Of a stretch of DNA of 63,124 bases, positions 35,352-43,582 are shown one piece after another. The stretch lies in the NCBI GenBank assembly GCA_903881665.1, contig CAIRUC010000029.1:1-63124 (forward strand), read 5' to 3'. Made by a program: the position numbers and the translations under genes. Source of the DNA: an uncultured Bacteroidota bacterium. Lineage in GTDB: Bacteria > Bacteroidota > Bacteroidia > AKYH767-A > OLB10. Position 1 is the first letter of the stretch; the number at the start of each line of letters is the position of its first letter. The notes under the pieces were generated by a model. It was not told the origin of the DNA and ran no database searches. It saw only the letters and a program-made list of their open reading frames with translations.

Positions 35352-36851
35352 ATGAAAATCAAGCACTTACCATTTGTCCTATTGGTATGTTTTGCAGGTC
35401 CGTTGTTTTCTCAATCGATCAAAACAAATTACGGACTTCCAAAGGCAAAAGAATACGATAGAGTATCGGCAGGAGTAACATTTGGCTTTAGTCACCTGTT
35501 ATGCGACCTTTTAAAAGGGAAGCAAAACAACAATCGTTTTTTAGAACAAGCAGAAATGAAACCTGCATTTGGAGCTCAGGTACACTACCAAATAACACAT
35601 TCTATTGGGTTACGCGCTCGCGGAATGGTATCCAAATTTAGTGCTCACGACGCAGACTATTTAGATACGTTAACCCTTCAACCGGTAGCATTTGGCACAT
35701 CGAATCATTTGTCAAAAACCCCTATCAATGAAGTAATGGATAGCAAAATGTTTGAGAGTTCGTTAGAAATGACGTACAACTTTGGAAACATTAGCTTCCT
35801 CGACCGCAATAAAAACTTTCACATGGTAGCGACCTTAGGAATTGGAATTTTCAATTTCGGTGCTACCGTAAGAGAAGATTCAGCATCAAGCAGATTATTG
35901 CGTCAGTCGGGAAACATTACCGAACTTATGATTCCCGCTTCAATTGGGTTCAAATACAAAATAAACAAAGTTGATATTGGAATGGCTTTCGAATACAGAA
36001 AATCATTTACTGATAACGTAGATGCAACCATCAAAACATTATCAGAATATGATAATTATTTGATGTTAAACGTTGGAGTGAACTATACTTTCGGAAACAA
36101 AAACAAACCGATGGAATGGGTAAATCCAATGGAAGTTGTTTACAACGACCTTGCCGACATGAAAGAAAAGATCGATATCCTTTCTGGTGATAAGGATAAA
36201 GATGGAGTATCTGACTTATTCGACAAAGACAATAACACACCAGAAGGCTCGAAAGTATACGGCGACGGAACTGCAGTTGACACAGATGGTGATGGAGTTA
36301 TTGACAGTAAAGATTCAGATCCTTTCACTGCAAAAGGAGCGAAAGTAGATGCGAATGGTTCGGAAACCGATACAGATAGTGACGGTGTTGCTGATAGCCG
36401 CGATTTAGAACCAGGAACTCCTCAAGGGTCTTTAGTAAACTTCCAAGGAATTACATTAGCTAAAGCAGGTGAATTCGGCAAAGATGGCCTATCAGGTTCA
36501 AGCTCAAACGGCAAAAATGGCATTGGATATTTACCTAGCATATTCTTCGAAATTGGAAATGCTTCTGTAAAATCGATGTACCATGATCGCATTTTAGTTA
36601 TTGCGAAGGTTATGAAAGCGAATCCTGAACTTAAAATTACTATTTCAGGAAACTGCGACTTAAAAGGTGGCGATGATGAAAACCAAAAGTTAGGATTACG
36701 CCGCGCTGATAATGTGAAGAAAATCTTAGTTAATGAATTTGGCATTGATGCCGCACGTTTATCAACAGATAGTAAGGGTGAAAAGGACCCTATGGCAAGC
36801 AAATTAAATTCAATGAACCGCAGAGTTGACTTTGAGGTAAATCAGAAATAA
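35352..36851 (+). CDS. OmpA-family barrel protein with thrombospondin type 3-like repeats
   Basis: A 499-residue outer-membrane protein. After the signal peptide (LPFVLLVCFAGPLFSQ), residues of about 30-250 form an N-terminal eight-strand type barrel. At about 280-360 are Asp-rich repeats, DKDGVSDLFDKD, DTDGDGVIDSKDSDP and DTDSDGVADSRDLEPG. These match TSP3/calcium-binding loops. A Gly/Ser-rich linker (GLSGSSSNGKNG) then leads to the OmpA C-domain (about 395-499, FFEIGNASVKSMYHDR, ISGNCDLKG, LGLRRADNVKKIL). The usual HTD pair is replaced by CD, so peptidoglycan binding may be changed. It ends in a strong terminator. Confidence 0.88.
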   Translation: MKIKHLPFVLLVCFAGPLFSQSIKTNYGLPKAKEYDRVSAGVTFGFSHLLCDLLKGKQNNNRFLEQAEMKPAFGAQVHYQITHSIGLRARGMVSKFSAHDADYLDTLTLQPVAFGTSNHLSKTPINEVMDSKMFESSLEMTYNFGNISFLDRNKNFHMVATLGIGIFNFGATVREDSASSRLLRQSGNITELMIPASIGFKYKINKVDIGMAFEYRKSFTDNVDATIKTLSEYDNYLMLNVGVNYTFGNKNKPMEWVNPMEVVYNDLADMKEKIDILSGDKDKDGVSDLFDKDNNTPEGSKVYGDGTAVDTDGDGVIDSKDSDPFTAKGAKVDANGSETDTDSDGVADSRDLEPGTPQGSLVNFQGITLAKAGEFGKDGLSGSSSNGKNGIGYLPSIFFEIGNASVKSMYHDRILVIAKVMKANPELKITISGNCDLKGGDDENQKLGLRRADNVKKILVNEFGIDAARLSTDSKGEKDPMASKLNSMNRRVDFEVNQK

Positions 36852-36876
36852 AATAAGAAAATAATTGATCAAAAGG

Positions 36877-36908
36877 AATCCCGAGACTTTCGTTTCGGGA
36901 TTTTTTTT
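36877..36908 (+). terminator. Intrinsic terminator of the OmpA gene
   Basis: An 11-bp stem with one G-U pair (36877-36887 with 36892-36902), loop TTTC, then a T tract. Confidence 0.85.
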
Positions 36909-36984
36909 ATTCAAACAAACTAGCAATCTGTTTAAAAGGACAAAATTTCCCATTTAAAATGTAGCACTTTTGGATTTTGTTTAT

Positions 36985-36992
36985 TATATTTG
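36985..36992 (+). promoter_or_regulatory. -7 promoter element of a small unknown gene
   Basis: TATATTTG, a perfect TAnnTTTG, 16 nt before the ATG at 37009. TTTTG further upstream is closer than ideal. Confidence 0.55.
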
Positions 36993-37008
36993 TTGAGGGC
37001 AATCATCT

Positions 37009-37317
37009 ATGAGCAAAATATCCTTCTTCTACGATTCAAACGCTGTATACAAAGTGAGCTTGAAAGCGCTTGTTAAGCGCGATTTTATTATTGAAGAAAC
37101 GAACCAAAGTGCTGGGATTATTAAAGCGAGTACTAAGAAAACGCTATTAAAGCCATCGATTAAAATTGAGTTGGAAATTAAGCCTGTTTCTGAGACTCAA
37201 ACCTCGTTAGACATTAAATCCATTACGAATAAATCTTGGATTACGCCTAATGAATACGAATCAAAAGCAGAGCAAAAGTTTATCAATACGCTTTACAAGT
37301 GCTTTGATGCATTGTAA
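37009..37317 (+). CDS. Small cytoplasmic protein of unknown function
   Basis: A 102-residue protein with no signal peptide. It alternates strands and helices in an alpha/beta layout: VSLKALVKRDFIIEETN, AGIIKASTKKTLLKPSIKIELEIKP, TSLDIKSI, and a C-terminal helix with KAEQKFINTLYKCFDAL. The pattern recalls small SRPBCC-like or DUF1499-like folds that handle hydrophobic ligands, but this is weak. It has its own promoter and a single cysteine near the end. No partner can be inferred; the downstream gene is convergent. Confidence 0.6.
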   Translation: MSKISFFYDSNAVYKVSLKALVKRDFIIEETNQSAGIIKASTKKTLLKPSIKIELEIKPVSETQTSLDIKSITNKSWITPNEYESKAEQKFINTLYKCFDAL

Positions 37318-37345
37318 TAAGTATCGCAATATAATAAGTAACATT

Positions 37346-40015
37346 TTAATCAATCTGATATAAACTCAGGCTTTTCTCATCTGATTTCACCACAAACATC
37401 ATTTCACTTTCCGACACCATTATTGGTGTGCTTAAACCTGCTTGAGGAAATCCTTCGTACACCGTACCATTTCTATTTAAAAGATAAAAGCGGTTATCAT
37501 TTGTGCCTCTGAAGGTAATTAACGACTTGCCTTTTAAAGTCAAAATGGAAGCATCTGTTAATTCACTTGCATCTGCTTTGTATTTGAATATCACAACGCC
37601 ATCAACGGTTGTTGCCTGTATTTCACCCGGACTAAATACAACATAATCATTCTCGTTATCACCATTCACATCAATTGGCAATATAGCTGAAACGTCAACT
37701 TGTTGTGAGTTGAATAATTCTTCGGTTTGACCATCCGCTTTAGCTATTTTAAAAGCCCCCTGCGAATTAGTCCAAGTAAAAAGACTTAATGAATCAGTAG
37801 GAGGAAAAATTGCATCCGCTTTCACATCTGTTAACTTTTCTTTCAGCGTAAATTTCTTAACGCCTTTTTTATCTACAAAAAAACAGTTCCCCGATCGATC
37901 ATTTATAGTAAGGTAACTTACTGGCCCTATAGCAGACAACCAAACGGGCATTTCCACTTGATCTTGTAACTTAACCGTACTAAAACCTTCTAATGGCTTA
38001 CCAGTATATGAATAGCCGTATAAACGCATATTAGCGCAAGGAATGAAGTATTGGCCATCAACAGCAGTGTTTATCTGCAATAACGCCATACCTGCTGTAG
38101 CACCTGCAGGCAAACGAATAGGATAGTTACTTACCGATTCACCACTTGAATCAATTAGATAAATAAAAGCTCCGGTATTAAACAAATATTGATGATCGCC
38201 GGTGGCATACATATCAATTGCATTTACACGACCCTTAATCGTACTTTCAAGCTCTTTTTTCCATTTAACTACACCATCTCTACCAATTGCATATAATTGT
38301 TTGTTTTCATCCTGCACAAATATCAAATCGCCAGCGTTTGCTGGAATAAACGGACCTGCTGCAATTGTTGTATCTAATTTTGTATTCCATACCAATTGAG
38401 GTCCTTTTACACCATCGTCAAAGTATCCTAAACATCCATTCGTATTAAACACCCCATCTTTACTAGCAATATTTAATACCAGGCCGTTCCAACTTTTCAA
38501 TTTCTCACTATACTTCGCTAACCAACTCACCCATTGAGGCGCCGCAACACTTCTAAATATTTTTTCGCTTTGAGGTATACTTCCATAAAAGAACAAACTA
38601 CCTTGATGAGGTACTGTACTTAGTAATGAAGAAAAACGCGGATCATTATTCAACATATTATTTGTCTTAATGTCGTTTATGTATCCACGTAATGAAGAAA
38701 CTTGGTTTGAAGCCAAAAAATATCCATTTATAATAGTGTAATAGCAACGATTCATTCGTCCAAATAATGGTCCGAAAACAGCTGGCAATACATCCTGAAT
38801 GGGAATGTAACGAATTGTATATCCATTATAAGATTCTTCTGAATTTATCCCACCCGAACAGGTTGCCGATAAATCATTGAGTTGCTTCTTGCATATAGCT
38901 TCATTCTTTACACTTATGGCAGTGAAGTAATGATTATCATTACCACTCGATACAGGTTGTGTAACGATGAGAGATATTTCATTTCCAATCCATCCCGAAA
39001 AATATTTACGATAGCCGGCATTCTTTTTTATTTCATCTGGACCAGAAGCTTTTTTATTTAAATACTTCTCAATGTTTGTTAACCAAAGTTGAGGATCACT
39101 AATGCCCCAAACTACTGCAGCAGCCGTTCGAGAAGGCATTATTGAAGTTACTTTAATAGGAACACTTTTTTGATCCGCAAAAAGCGATAGAAATTGAGCA
39201 CTATCGTTCACAATTGTTGTTCCCTGAAATGAAATTTGATTAGGATGAAGGTCCATTTTAGCAATCGTCCAGTCTCCCACTCTTTGCAATGCATCCATTT
39301 TAATTCCGGCTTGCACATTTAACTGAGAACTCACCCACTTATAAAATCCAGAATATCGAATGGCAACTAATAAGCTCTTGTCTTTCCCATCGGTAAAAGT
39401 TAATAAACGAGCTGCCGGTGAAGAACTCTTTGCAGAACGTTGCTGGCGGATGGCATCTTCCACTAAATAAGGAGTGAAGCTTCCAATAAACAAGCCCTTA
39501 GAAACGGTCCATGAAAACGACTGACCATCAACAGTTGCTAATTCACGAATATCGACACCGTTATAATTCCGAAGTTGAATATCACCAGGCACATGCAATA
39601 GCGATTTCACTAATTTATCGGCTTCCCCATCTGGATTAGCACCAACCAAACGGATATAATACAACTCGCTAAAACTATTGGGCCCCGTAACATGACCTGA
39701 TATAATTAACGGATTATCCTTAAAGATATCCTTCATTACCGAGTTGTTTACCATTACAGAATCGAGGCGCATTAAACTATTATACCACGCATCTAATACT
39801 GGTAGCGAGTCGTGTTCTTTGAAAAAACCAGTCCTCGCTAACTGCTGTAAATTACCAGATGAGGGATCCACTGAAATCAGCCATGCTACATCGGCCGGAA
39901 CAGCATCAAAAGCTTTAGATGATTCGCCACGGTAATATTGATAGTACAAGAATCCACCTGCCACCAACAATAAGATGACAACAGAAATGATGGATGAACT
40001 AACGACACGTTTCAT
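37346..40015 (-). CDS. Membrane-anchored protein with DUF3352-like N-terminus and C-terminal beta-propeller
   Basis: An 889-residue protein with one N-terminal membrane span (VSSSIISVVILLLVAGGFLYY), so the rest lies in the periplasm or is outward-facing. Residues of about 35-540 begin AFDAVPADVAWLISVDPS and recall DUF3352 proteins. Residues of about 560-889 are repeated strands of a PQQ/FG-GAP-like propeller (DENKQLYAIGRDGVVKWKK, TGAFIYLIDSSGESVSNYPIRL, DVNGDNENDYVVFSPGEI). The VNGDNENDY loop is a calcium-type FG-GAP loop. It has a promoter just upstream and no operon partner. Function is unknown; a role as an extracytoplasmic binding platform is inference. Confidence 0.65.
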   Translation of the reverse strand: MKRVVSSSIISVVILLLVAGGFLYYQYYRGESSKAFDAVPADVAWLISVDPSSGNLQQLARTGFFKEHDSLPVLDAWYNSLMRLDSVMVNNSVMKDIFKDNPLIISGHVTGPNSFSELYYIRLVGANPDGEADKLVKSLLHVPGDIQLRNYNGVDIRELATVDGQSFSWTVSKGLFIGSFTPYLVEDAIRQQRSAKSSSPAARLLTFTDGKDKSLLVAIRYSGFYKWVSSQLNVQAGIKMDALQRVGDWTIAKMDLHPNQISFQGTTIVNDSAQFLSLFADQKSVPIKVTSIMPSRTAAAVVWGISDPQLWLTNIEKYLNKKASGPDEIKKNAGYRKYFSGWIGNEISLIVTQPVSSGNDNHYFTAISVKNEAICKKQLNDLSATCSGGINSEESYNGYTIRYIPIQDVLPAVFGPLFGRMNRCYYTIINGYFLASNQVSSLRGYINDIKTNNMLNNDPRFSSLLSTVPHQGSLFFYGSIPQSEKIFRSVAAPQWVSWLAKYSEKLKSWNGLVLNIASKDGVFNTNGCLGYFDDGVKGPQLVWNTKLDTTIAAGPFIPANAGDLIFVQDENKQLYAIGRDGVVKWKKELESTIKGRVNAIDMYATGDHQYLFNTGAFIYLIDSSGESVSNYPIRLPAGATAGMALLQINTAVDGQYFIPCANMRLYGYSYTGKPLEGFSTVKLQDQVEMPVWLSAIGPVSYLTINDRSGNCFFVDKKGVKKFTLKEKLTDVKADAIFPPTDSLSLFTWTNSQGAFKIAKADGQTEELFNSQQVDVSAILPIDVNGDNENDYVVFSPGEIQATTVDGVVIFKYKADASELTDASILTLKGKSLITFRGTNDNRFYLLNRNGTVYEGFPQAGLSTPIMVSESEMMFVVKSDEKSLSLYQID

Positions 40016-40029
40016 GTACTGGAGTTTCT

Positions 40030-40037
40030 CAAAGCTA
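40030..40037 (-). promoter_or_regulatory. -7 promoter element of the 889-residue propeller protein
   Basis: The minus strand reads TAGCTTTG, a perfect TAnnTTTG, 14 nt before the ATG at 40015. The rest of the gap 40016-40291 is AT-rich (TATATA runs) with nothing recognised. Confidence 0.55.
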
Positions 40038-40291
40038 CATCACAAGTCTTCGTTAATACATACCGTGAGTAATGCACTTATCTACATAGCAATGTTAATA
40101 GCAATGTCGCTTTCATGAAAATTAATTACCCTCTTTTTATTATATAATATATAGTTAAACTAGCTATGAAAATAAAAAAAATAAAATTCATAAAATCAAT
40201 ATATATATAGAGGTATTCAACAAACAAAGTATTAAAATCATATCCTTAGGCAACAATTGTAAAGCATTAGCACTTCGTTTCTGAAGCCGAA

Positions 40292-41080
40292 TTAATTTTG
40301 AATATGATCAAACATAAACATGTCAGCATAATTATTACTAATGCTTACAGCAGCACTTCCACTAGAAGTAACAATAGGATTATCGGAGATTGACAAATCA
40401 TATGGATTTTTAAAAAACTCTAACAAATCGGCCTTTAAATGCAATTCAGGCGTTCCTGTTGTAGTGATCACGAACGGTTGAGTACCAAAAGAAATATCTA
40501 CCCAATGAAGCGCATATGTATTATTTGATATTCGGTAGCCACTGACGTGATAAGCAAAGGCGCTATCAACTGTACCTGCCGAAGCAGAAAGCCCTTCTAA
40601 TTTAACAAAAATATATCCAGTGTTCCAGTCCCAAACCATTCCATATGTAGGATCTAAATCTCCCGTTTGAGCTCCTTGAACCGTTTTTGCGCTATCTACG
40701 CCAATTAAGAATCGAATGCCTTTATATGAGCCAACTGGAATGTTACTTATTAATCTATTACTACCTGTATTTCCACCTTGATCGATCAAATAGTAAGCAG
40801 CAGGCAACGTTAACGTTGCTCCGTCACTTTTAATTAAGGAAAAGTTTGAAACATAATATTTAAACTTTGTTACCGAAAAAGTTTCACCTGACGAATTGGT
40901 GTACAATGAATCACCAGTTGAATTTAACGACGAACTTCCCACTACATTATTGAATACTATTTTTGCCACACCGGAGGCAACCCCTGTTCCGCTAGCCGAT
41001 TGATCGTCGGCTTTATTACAGCCCGTAAAAACAATTAAAATATAACTAATTACAATTAGAGCAGGGAACAAATTTCTCAT
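40292..41080 (-). CDS. MbnP family copper-associated lipoprotein
   Basis: A 262-residue lipoprotein with signal peptide and lipobox VFTGC (Cys21). The mature part shows the MbnP pattern: NNVVGSSSLN, SVTKFKYYVSNFSL, then GVDSAKTVQGAQTGDLDPTYGMVWDWNTGYIFVKLEG. The paired Trp150/Trp152 lie in the VWDWN motif. MbnP of methanobactin systems binds copper after its partner MbnH oxidises a Trp to kynurenine (established for that family). Here it is the last gene of a three-gene run behind a dihaem peroxidase. No methanobactin precursor or MbnB/MbnC is present. Functional identity with the studied MbnP is inference. Confidence 0.85.
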   Translation of the reverse strand: MRNLFPALIVISYILIVFTGCNKADDQSASGTGVASGVAKIVFNNVVGSSSLNSTGDSLYTNSSGETFSVTKFKYYVSNFSLIKSDGATLTLPAAYYLIDQGGNTGSNRLISNIPVGSYKGIRFLIGVDSAKTVQGAQTGDLDPTYGMVWDWNTGYIFVKLEGLSASAGTVDSAFAYHVSGYRISNNTYALHWVDISFGTQPFVITTTGTPELHLKADLLEFFKNPYDLSISDNPIVTSSGSAAVSISNNYADMFMFDHIQN

Positions 41081-41181
41081 TTTCAGGATATTTTACATGC
41101 AATATTAAAGAATTGCGTTTAGTACTACAAAAACAGCAGTAAAAAGGAACAAAAAGGAAAAGGATATTCTAAAAAAATCAA

Positions 41182-42159
41182 TTACCTATCATTTCGATGG
41201 AAGATATATTTCCCTTGAGAGAAACTATACGTCAATCCAGTAACCATCCTAAATGTGGTAAACATACTGTTTTTTGAAGGAGGCTCATCTAAAGATACTT
41301 GCGCCATTATATCGAACGAAAACTTTCGGTAAGCAACTTGAATACCACCACCACCTAATAAAGCTTGCATACCAGTTCTGTTTTGAAGGACGTCTTTTAA
41401 GTATTCTCCTTTGGTATTTTCGTAATTAAGGGCTAGGGAAGGAATTACTTGAAATCCACAACCGACATCAATTTTGTAAAACAAACATGAAGCGGCTGCG
41501 ATGCTATTACCAATTCGCTCATTAAATGCGTTCGTGCCGTTTAACTTACCCATTCCGTTCAACATTAATCCCCAATGATTAAAACCCATTAAGTACGTTG
41601 CCATAACAATCGCATCATTTGCCCCTGTTCCAGGTTGATTAAGAATGGTGATACGTTGCCCGTTTCCATTATCGCGATCGTTGCCTGTAGCCAACTTCAC
41701 CCCTGCCCCAACAATAAATCGGTGTCTCCAATCACCGGAAATTTTATCGTCGAACAAATGAAAACCTGCAGTTAAAATTAGATCTCCTAATCCGTCAGCA
41801 ATAGTAGTAGAAGAACCTACTACTTCTTTATTTGTAGCGTAAGGCAAGATCATATTCAATTCAACGCGTGGGTGAACAAAATACCGCGCTCTGAGTTCGG
41901 TCACTCTAAATACTTCATACATTGAAATACCTGCAGTATTATGTCCGGCATGCTCTGTTTTAAAATACGAGCCATCGGGGAACAATTTATTGGAGCCTGT
42001 AAAATAATCGCCTTTAAATGCACGATAGCGATTATAAACAGAAATAAAATTATTCTTTTCATTAGGCATGATACCCATATATGCGCCACATACATCACAA
42101 GCCATGACGGCAGATTTCGCGAACACGAATGCGACTATTAACAATATTACTTTTTTCAT
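41182..42159 (-). CDS. Barrel-like exported protein with N-terminal CxxC (transporter-type, in copper operon)
   Basis: A 325-residue exported protein. A signal peptide (LLIVAFVFAKSAVMA) is followed at once by CDVCGAYMGI, so a CxxC pair sits at the mature N-terminus. The rest is rich in alternating aromatic strands. These include NFISVYNRYRAFKGDYF, RYFVHPRVELNMILPYATNKEV, FDDKISGDWRHRFIVGAGVKLATGN and a final KYIFHRN. This is the layout of outer-membrane barrels annotated 'transporter' in Bacteroidota. It sits between the dihaem peroxidase (3 bp) and MbnP genes (101 bp), so one transcript is likely. Metal binding by the CxxC is inference. Confidence 0.72.
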   Translation of the reverse strand: MKKVILLIVAFVFAKSAVMACDVCGAYMGIMPNEKNNFISVYNRYRAFKGDYFTGSNKLFPDGSYFKTEHAGHNTAGISMYEVFRVTELRARYFVHPRVELNMILPYATNKEVVGSSTTIADGLGDLILTAGFHLFDDKISGDWRHRFIVGAGVKLATGNDRDNGNGQRITILNQPGTGANDAIVMATYLMGFNHWGLMLNGMGKLNGTNAFNERIGNSIAAASCLFYKIDVGCGFQVIPSLALNYENTKGEYLKDVLQNRTGMQALLGGGGIQVAYRKFSFDIMAQVSLDEPPSKNSMFTTFRMVTGLTYSFSQGKYIFHRNDR

Positions 42160-42162
42160 TTT

Positions 42163-43194
42163 TTATTGTGCGGAGAATCTTTTATCGGTGATAAAAGTTT
42201 GATCTGTTAAAGTACTTAGGAAGGCTAAGAGCTGAGCCTTTTCAGCATCGGTAATTGACATATTTCCACTAGATAATGAGGGATCGATGGTAGAACTTAG
42301 AACAATTGTTGATCTATAATGATCTATCACTTTACTTAATGTATTTAATCGCCCATCGTGCATATAAGGATACGACAATACAATATTTCTTAATGTCGGC
42401 ACTTTAAATTTCCCTGAGTCGGTAGCTAGTGTTGTAATTCTTGCGCGACCAGCATCAGCAAAGTGAGCATCCAAACCATTATTTCGGTAAGTCAAATCAG
42501 TTAGTAAAGGTTCTTTATGACAAGATGTACATTTGCTTTTAAAAATAGTATATCCACTATCTTCCGTAGCAGTAAAAAAAGCTTTTCCGTTGCGCACCTG
42601 ATCATATTTAGAATTCGCGGATATTAAACACGACATAAACTGCGCTAATGCTCTCAAAATCCCCTGCGAGGTAATGGTATCACTACCATAAGCCGATCGA
42701 AAGAGGGACGGATACGTTGATGATCGATTTAATTTATAAATTACATTGCTCAATGTTTCGTGCATTTCTACCGGATTAGTAATTGGAGCGATAGGCTGGA
42801 CTTCAATATGATTTGACCCACCATCCCAAAAGAATTCACTATGCCATGCTAGATTAATTAAAGCAGGCGAATTCCTGGTGCCCAATAAATTATTCACTCC
42901 ATGACTTAAACTATGATCAACTTGCGAAAAAGAGCCAAACTGTTGATGACAGGTACTGCAATTAACGGTACTATCCTTTGATAAAATAGGATCATAAAAT
43001 AACTTACGACCTAATGCAAAGCCCGCAGTAGTAACGGGATTGTTTTGCAATTGTCCCGAAGGATTAGGGAAGCCATCAGGAATATAAAACAAAGGTAGAG
43101 CGACTTCCTTTATTTCTTTATCTGATTTTTCACAAGATGAAATAAATACACAAACAATAACAATTGGCAGATATAAGAAATGAATCTTCGACAT
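42163..43194 (-). CDS. Dihaem cytochrome c peroxidase / MauG-MbnH-like enzyme
   Basis: A 343-residue periplasmic lipoprotein with lipobox ISSC (Cys21). Two haem c sites are visible: CSTCH (79-83) and CTSCH (222-226). The first is followed by FGSFSQVDHSLSHGVN and RNSPALINLAWHSEFFWDG, the usual block of bacterial cytochrome c peroxidases and MauG. The last part (TDLTYRNNGLDAHFADAGR, FKVPTLRNIVLSYPYMHDGRL) carries the conserved YMHDGR line. Close linkage to MbnP and a CxxC barrel gene suggests an MbnH-like role in modifying MbnP rather than peroxide removal; that is inference. The gene heads the operon. Confidence 0.92.
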   Translation of the reverse strand: MSKIHFLYLPIVIVCVFISSCEKSDKEIKEVALPLFYIPDGFPNPSGQLQNNPVTTAGFALGRKLFYDPILSKDSTVNCSTCHQQFGSFSQVDHSLSHGVNNLLGTRNSPALINLAWHSEFFWDGGSNHIEVQPIAPITNPVEMHETLSNVIYKLNRSSTYPSLFRSAYGSDTITSQGILRALAQFMSCLISANSKYDQVRNGKAFFTATEDSGYTIFKSKCTSCHKEPLLTDLTYRNNGLDAHFADAGRARITTLATDSGKFKVPTLRNIVLSYPYMHDGRLNTLSKVIDHYRSTIVLSSTIDPSLSSGNMSITDAEKAQLLAFLSTLTDQTFITDKRFSAQ

Positions 43195-43208
43195 AAATCA
43201 GAAAACTA

Positions 43209-43223
43209 TTTTACCAGGTAAAA
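43209..43223. promoter_or_regulatory. Perfect 7-bp palindrome upstream of the MbnH/MbnP-type operon
   Basis: TTTTACC and GGTAAAA flank a single central base, 15 nt upstream of the first gene's ATG. A TACTTTTA (one mismatch to TAnnTTTG) overlaps its far edge on the minus strand, so a repressor bound here would block the likely promoter. This is a candidate operator; no regulator gene is adjacent. Confidence 0.45.
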
Positions 43224-43582
43224 GTACTAATTAATGAAGTGTTTAAATTAATATTAAGTTATAAATAGTTAAACTATACTGTAATTGTCGGATGAAGTGA
43301 ATTTTCGGAATTAGAAAATGGAATTCGATAATATTAGAATACCAATTCACACTGCTAAATTAATTAAAAAACAAATTAAATTACCAATAAAATGATGTTT
43401 CTCACCTATCGATAATAATAAGGTACCCAACTACTATCATTCCATGTTAAAATATACGGTAGCAAAGAGTAATACCAACCTTGATAGGCTATCGCCTATT
43501 TCAAATTTAACTAAATCATTACAGGGATTGGCGTCAATGGGAATTCTTTTCTCGGGAATCTGTTCGTGGCTATTATGCGAAA
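43224..43582. other. Gene-free gap upstream of the MbnP-type operon
   Basis: About 360 bases with no convincing gene. It is AT-rich and contains an inverted repeat ATAGGC/GCCTAT (43484-43489 with 43494-43499) with a 4-nt loop and no T tract. A 63-codon open frame at 43444-43635 runs into the opposite-strand T9SS gene and has no recognisable features. Confidence 0.5.

Noticed and set aside
36422..36802. Long open frame on the minus strand opposite the OmpA domain
   Set aside because: Antisense shadow of a conserved domain, with no domain of its own.
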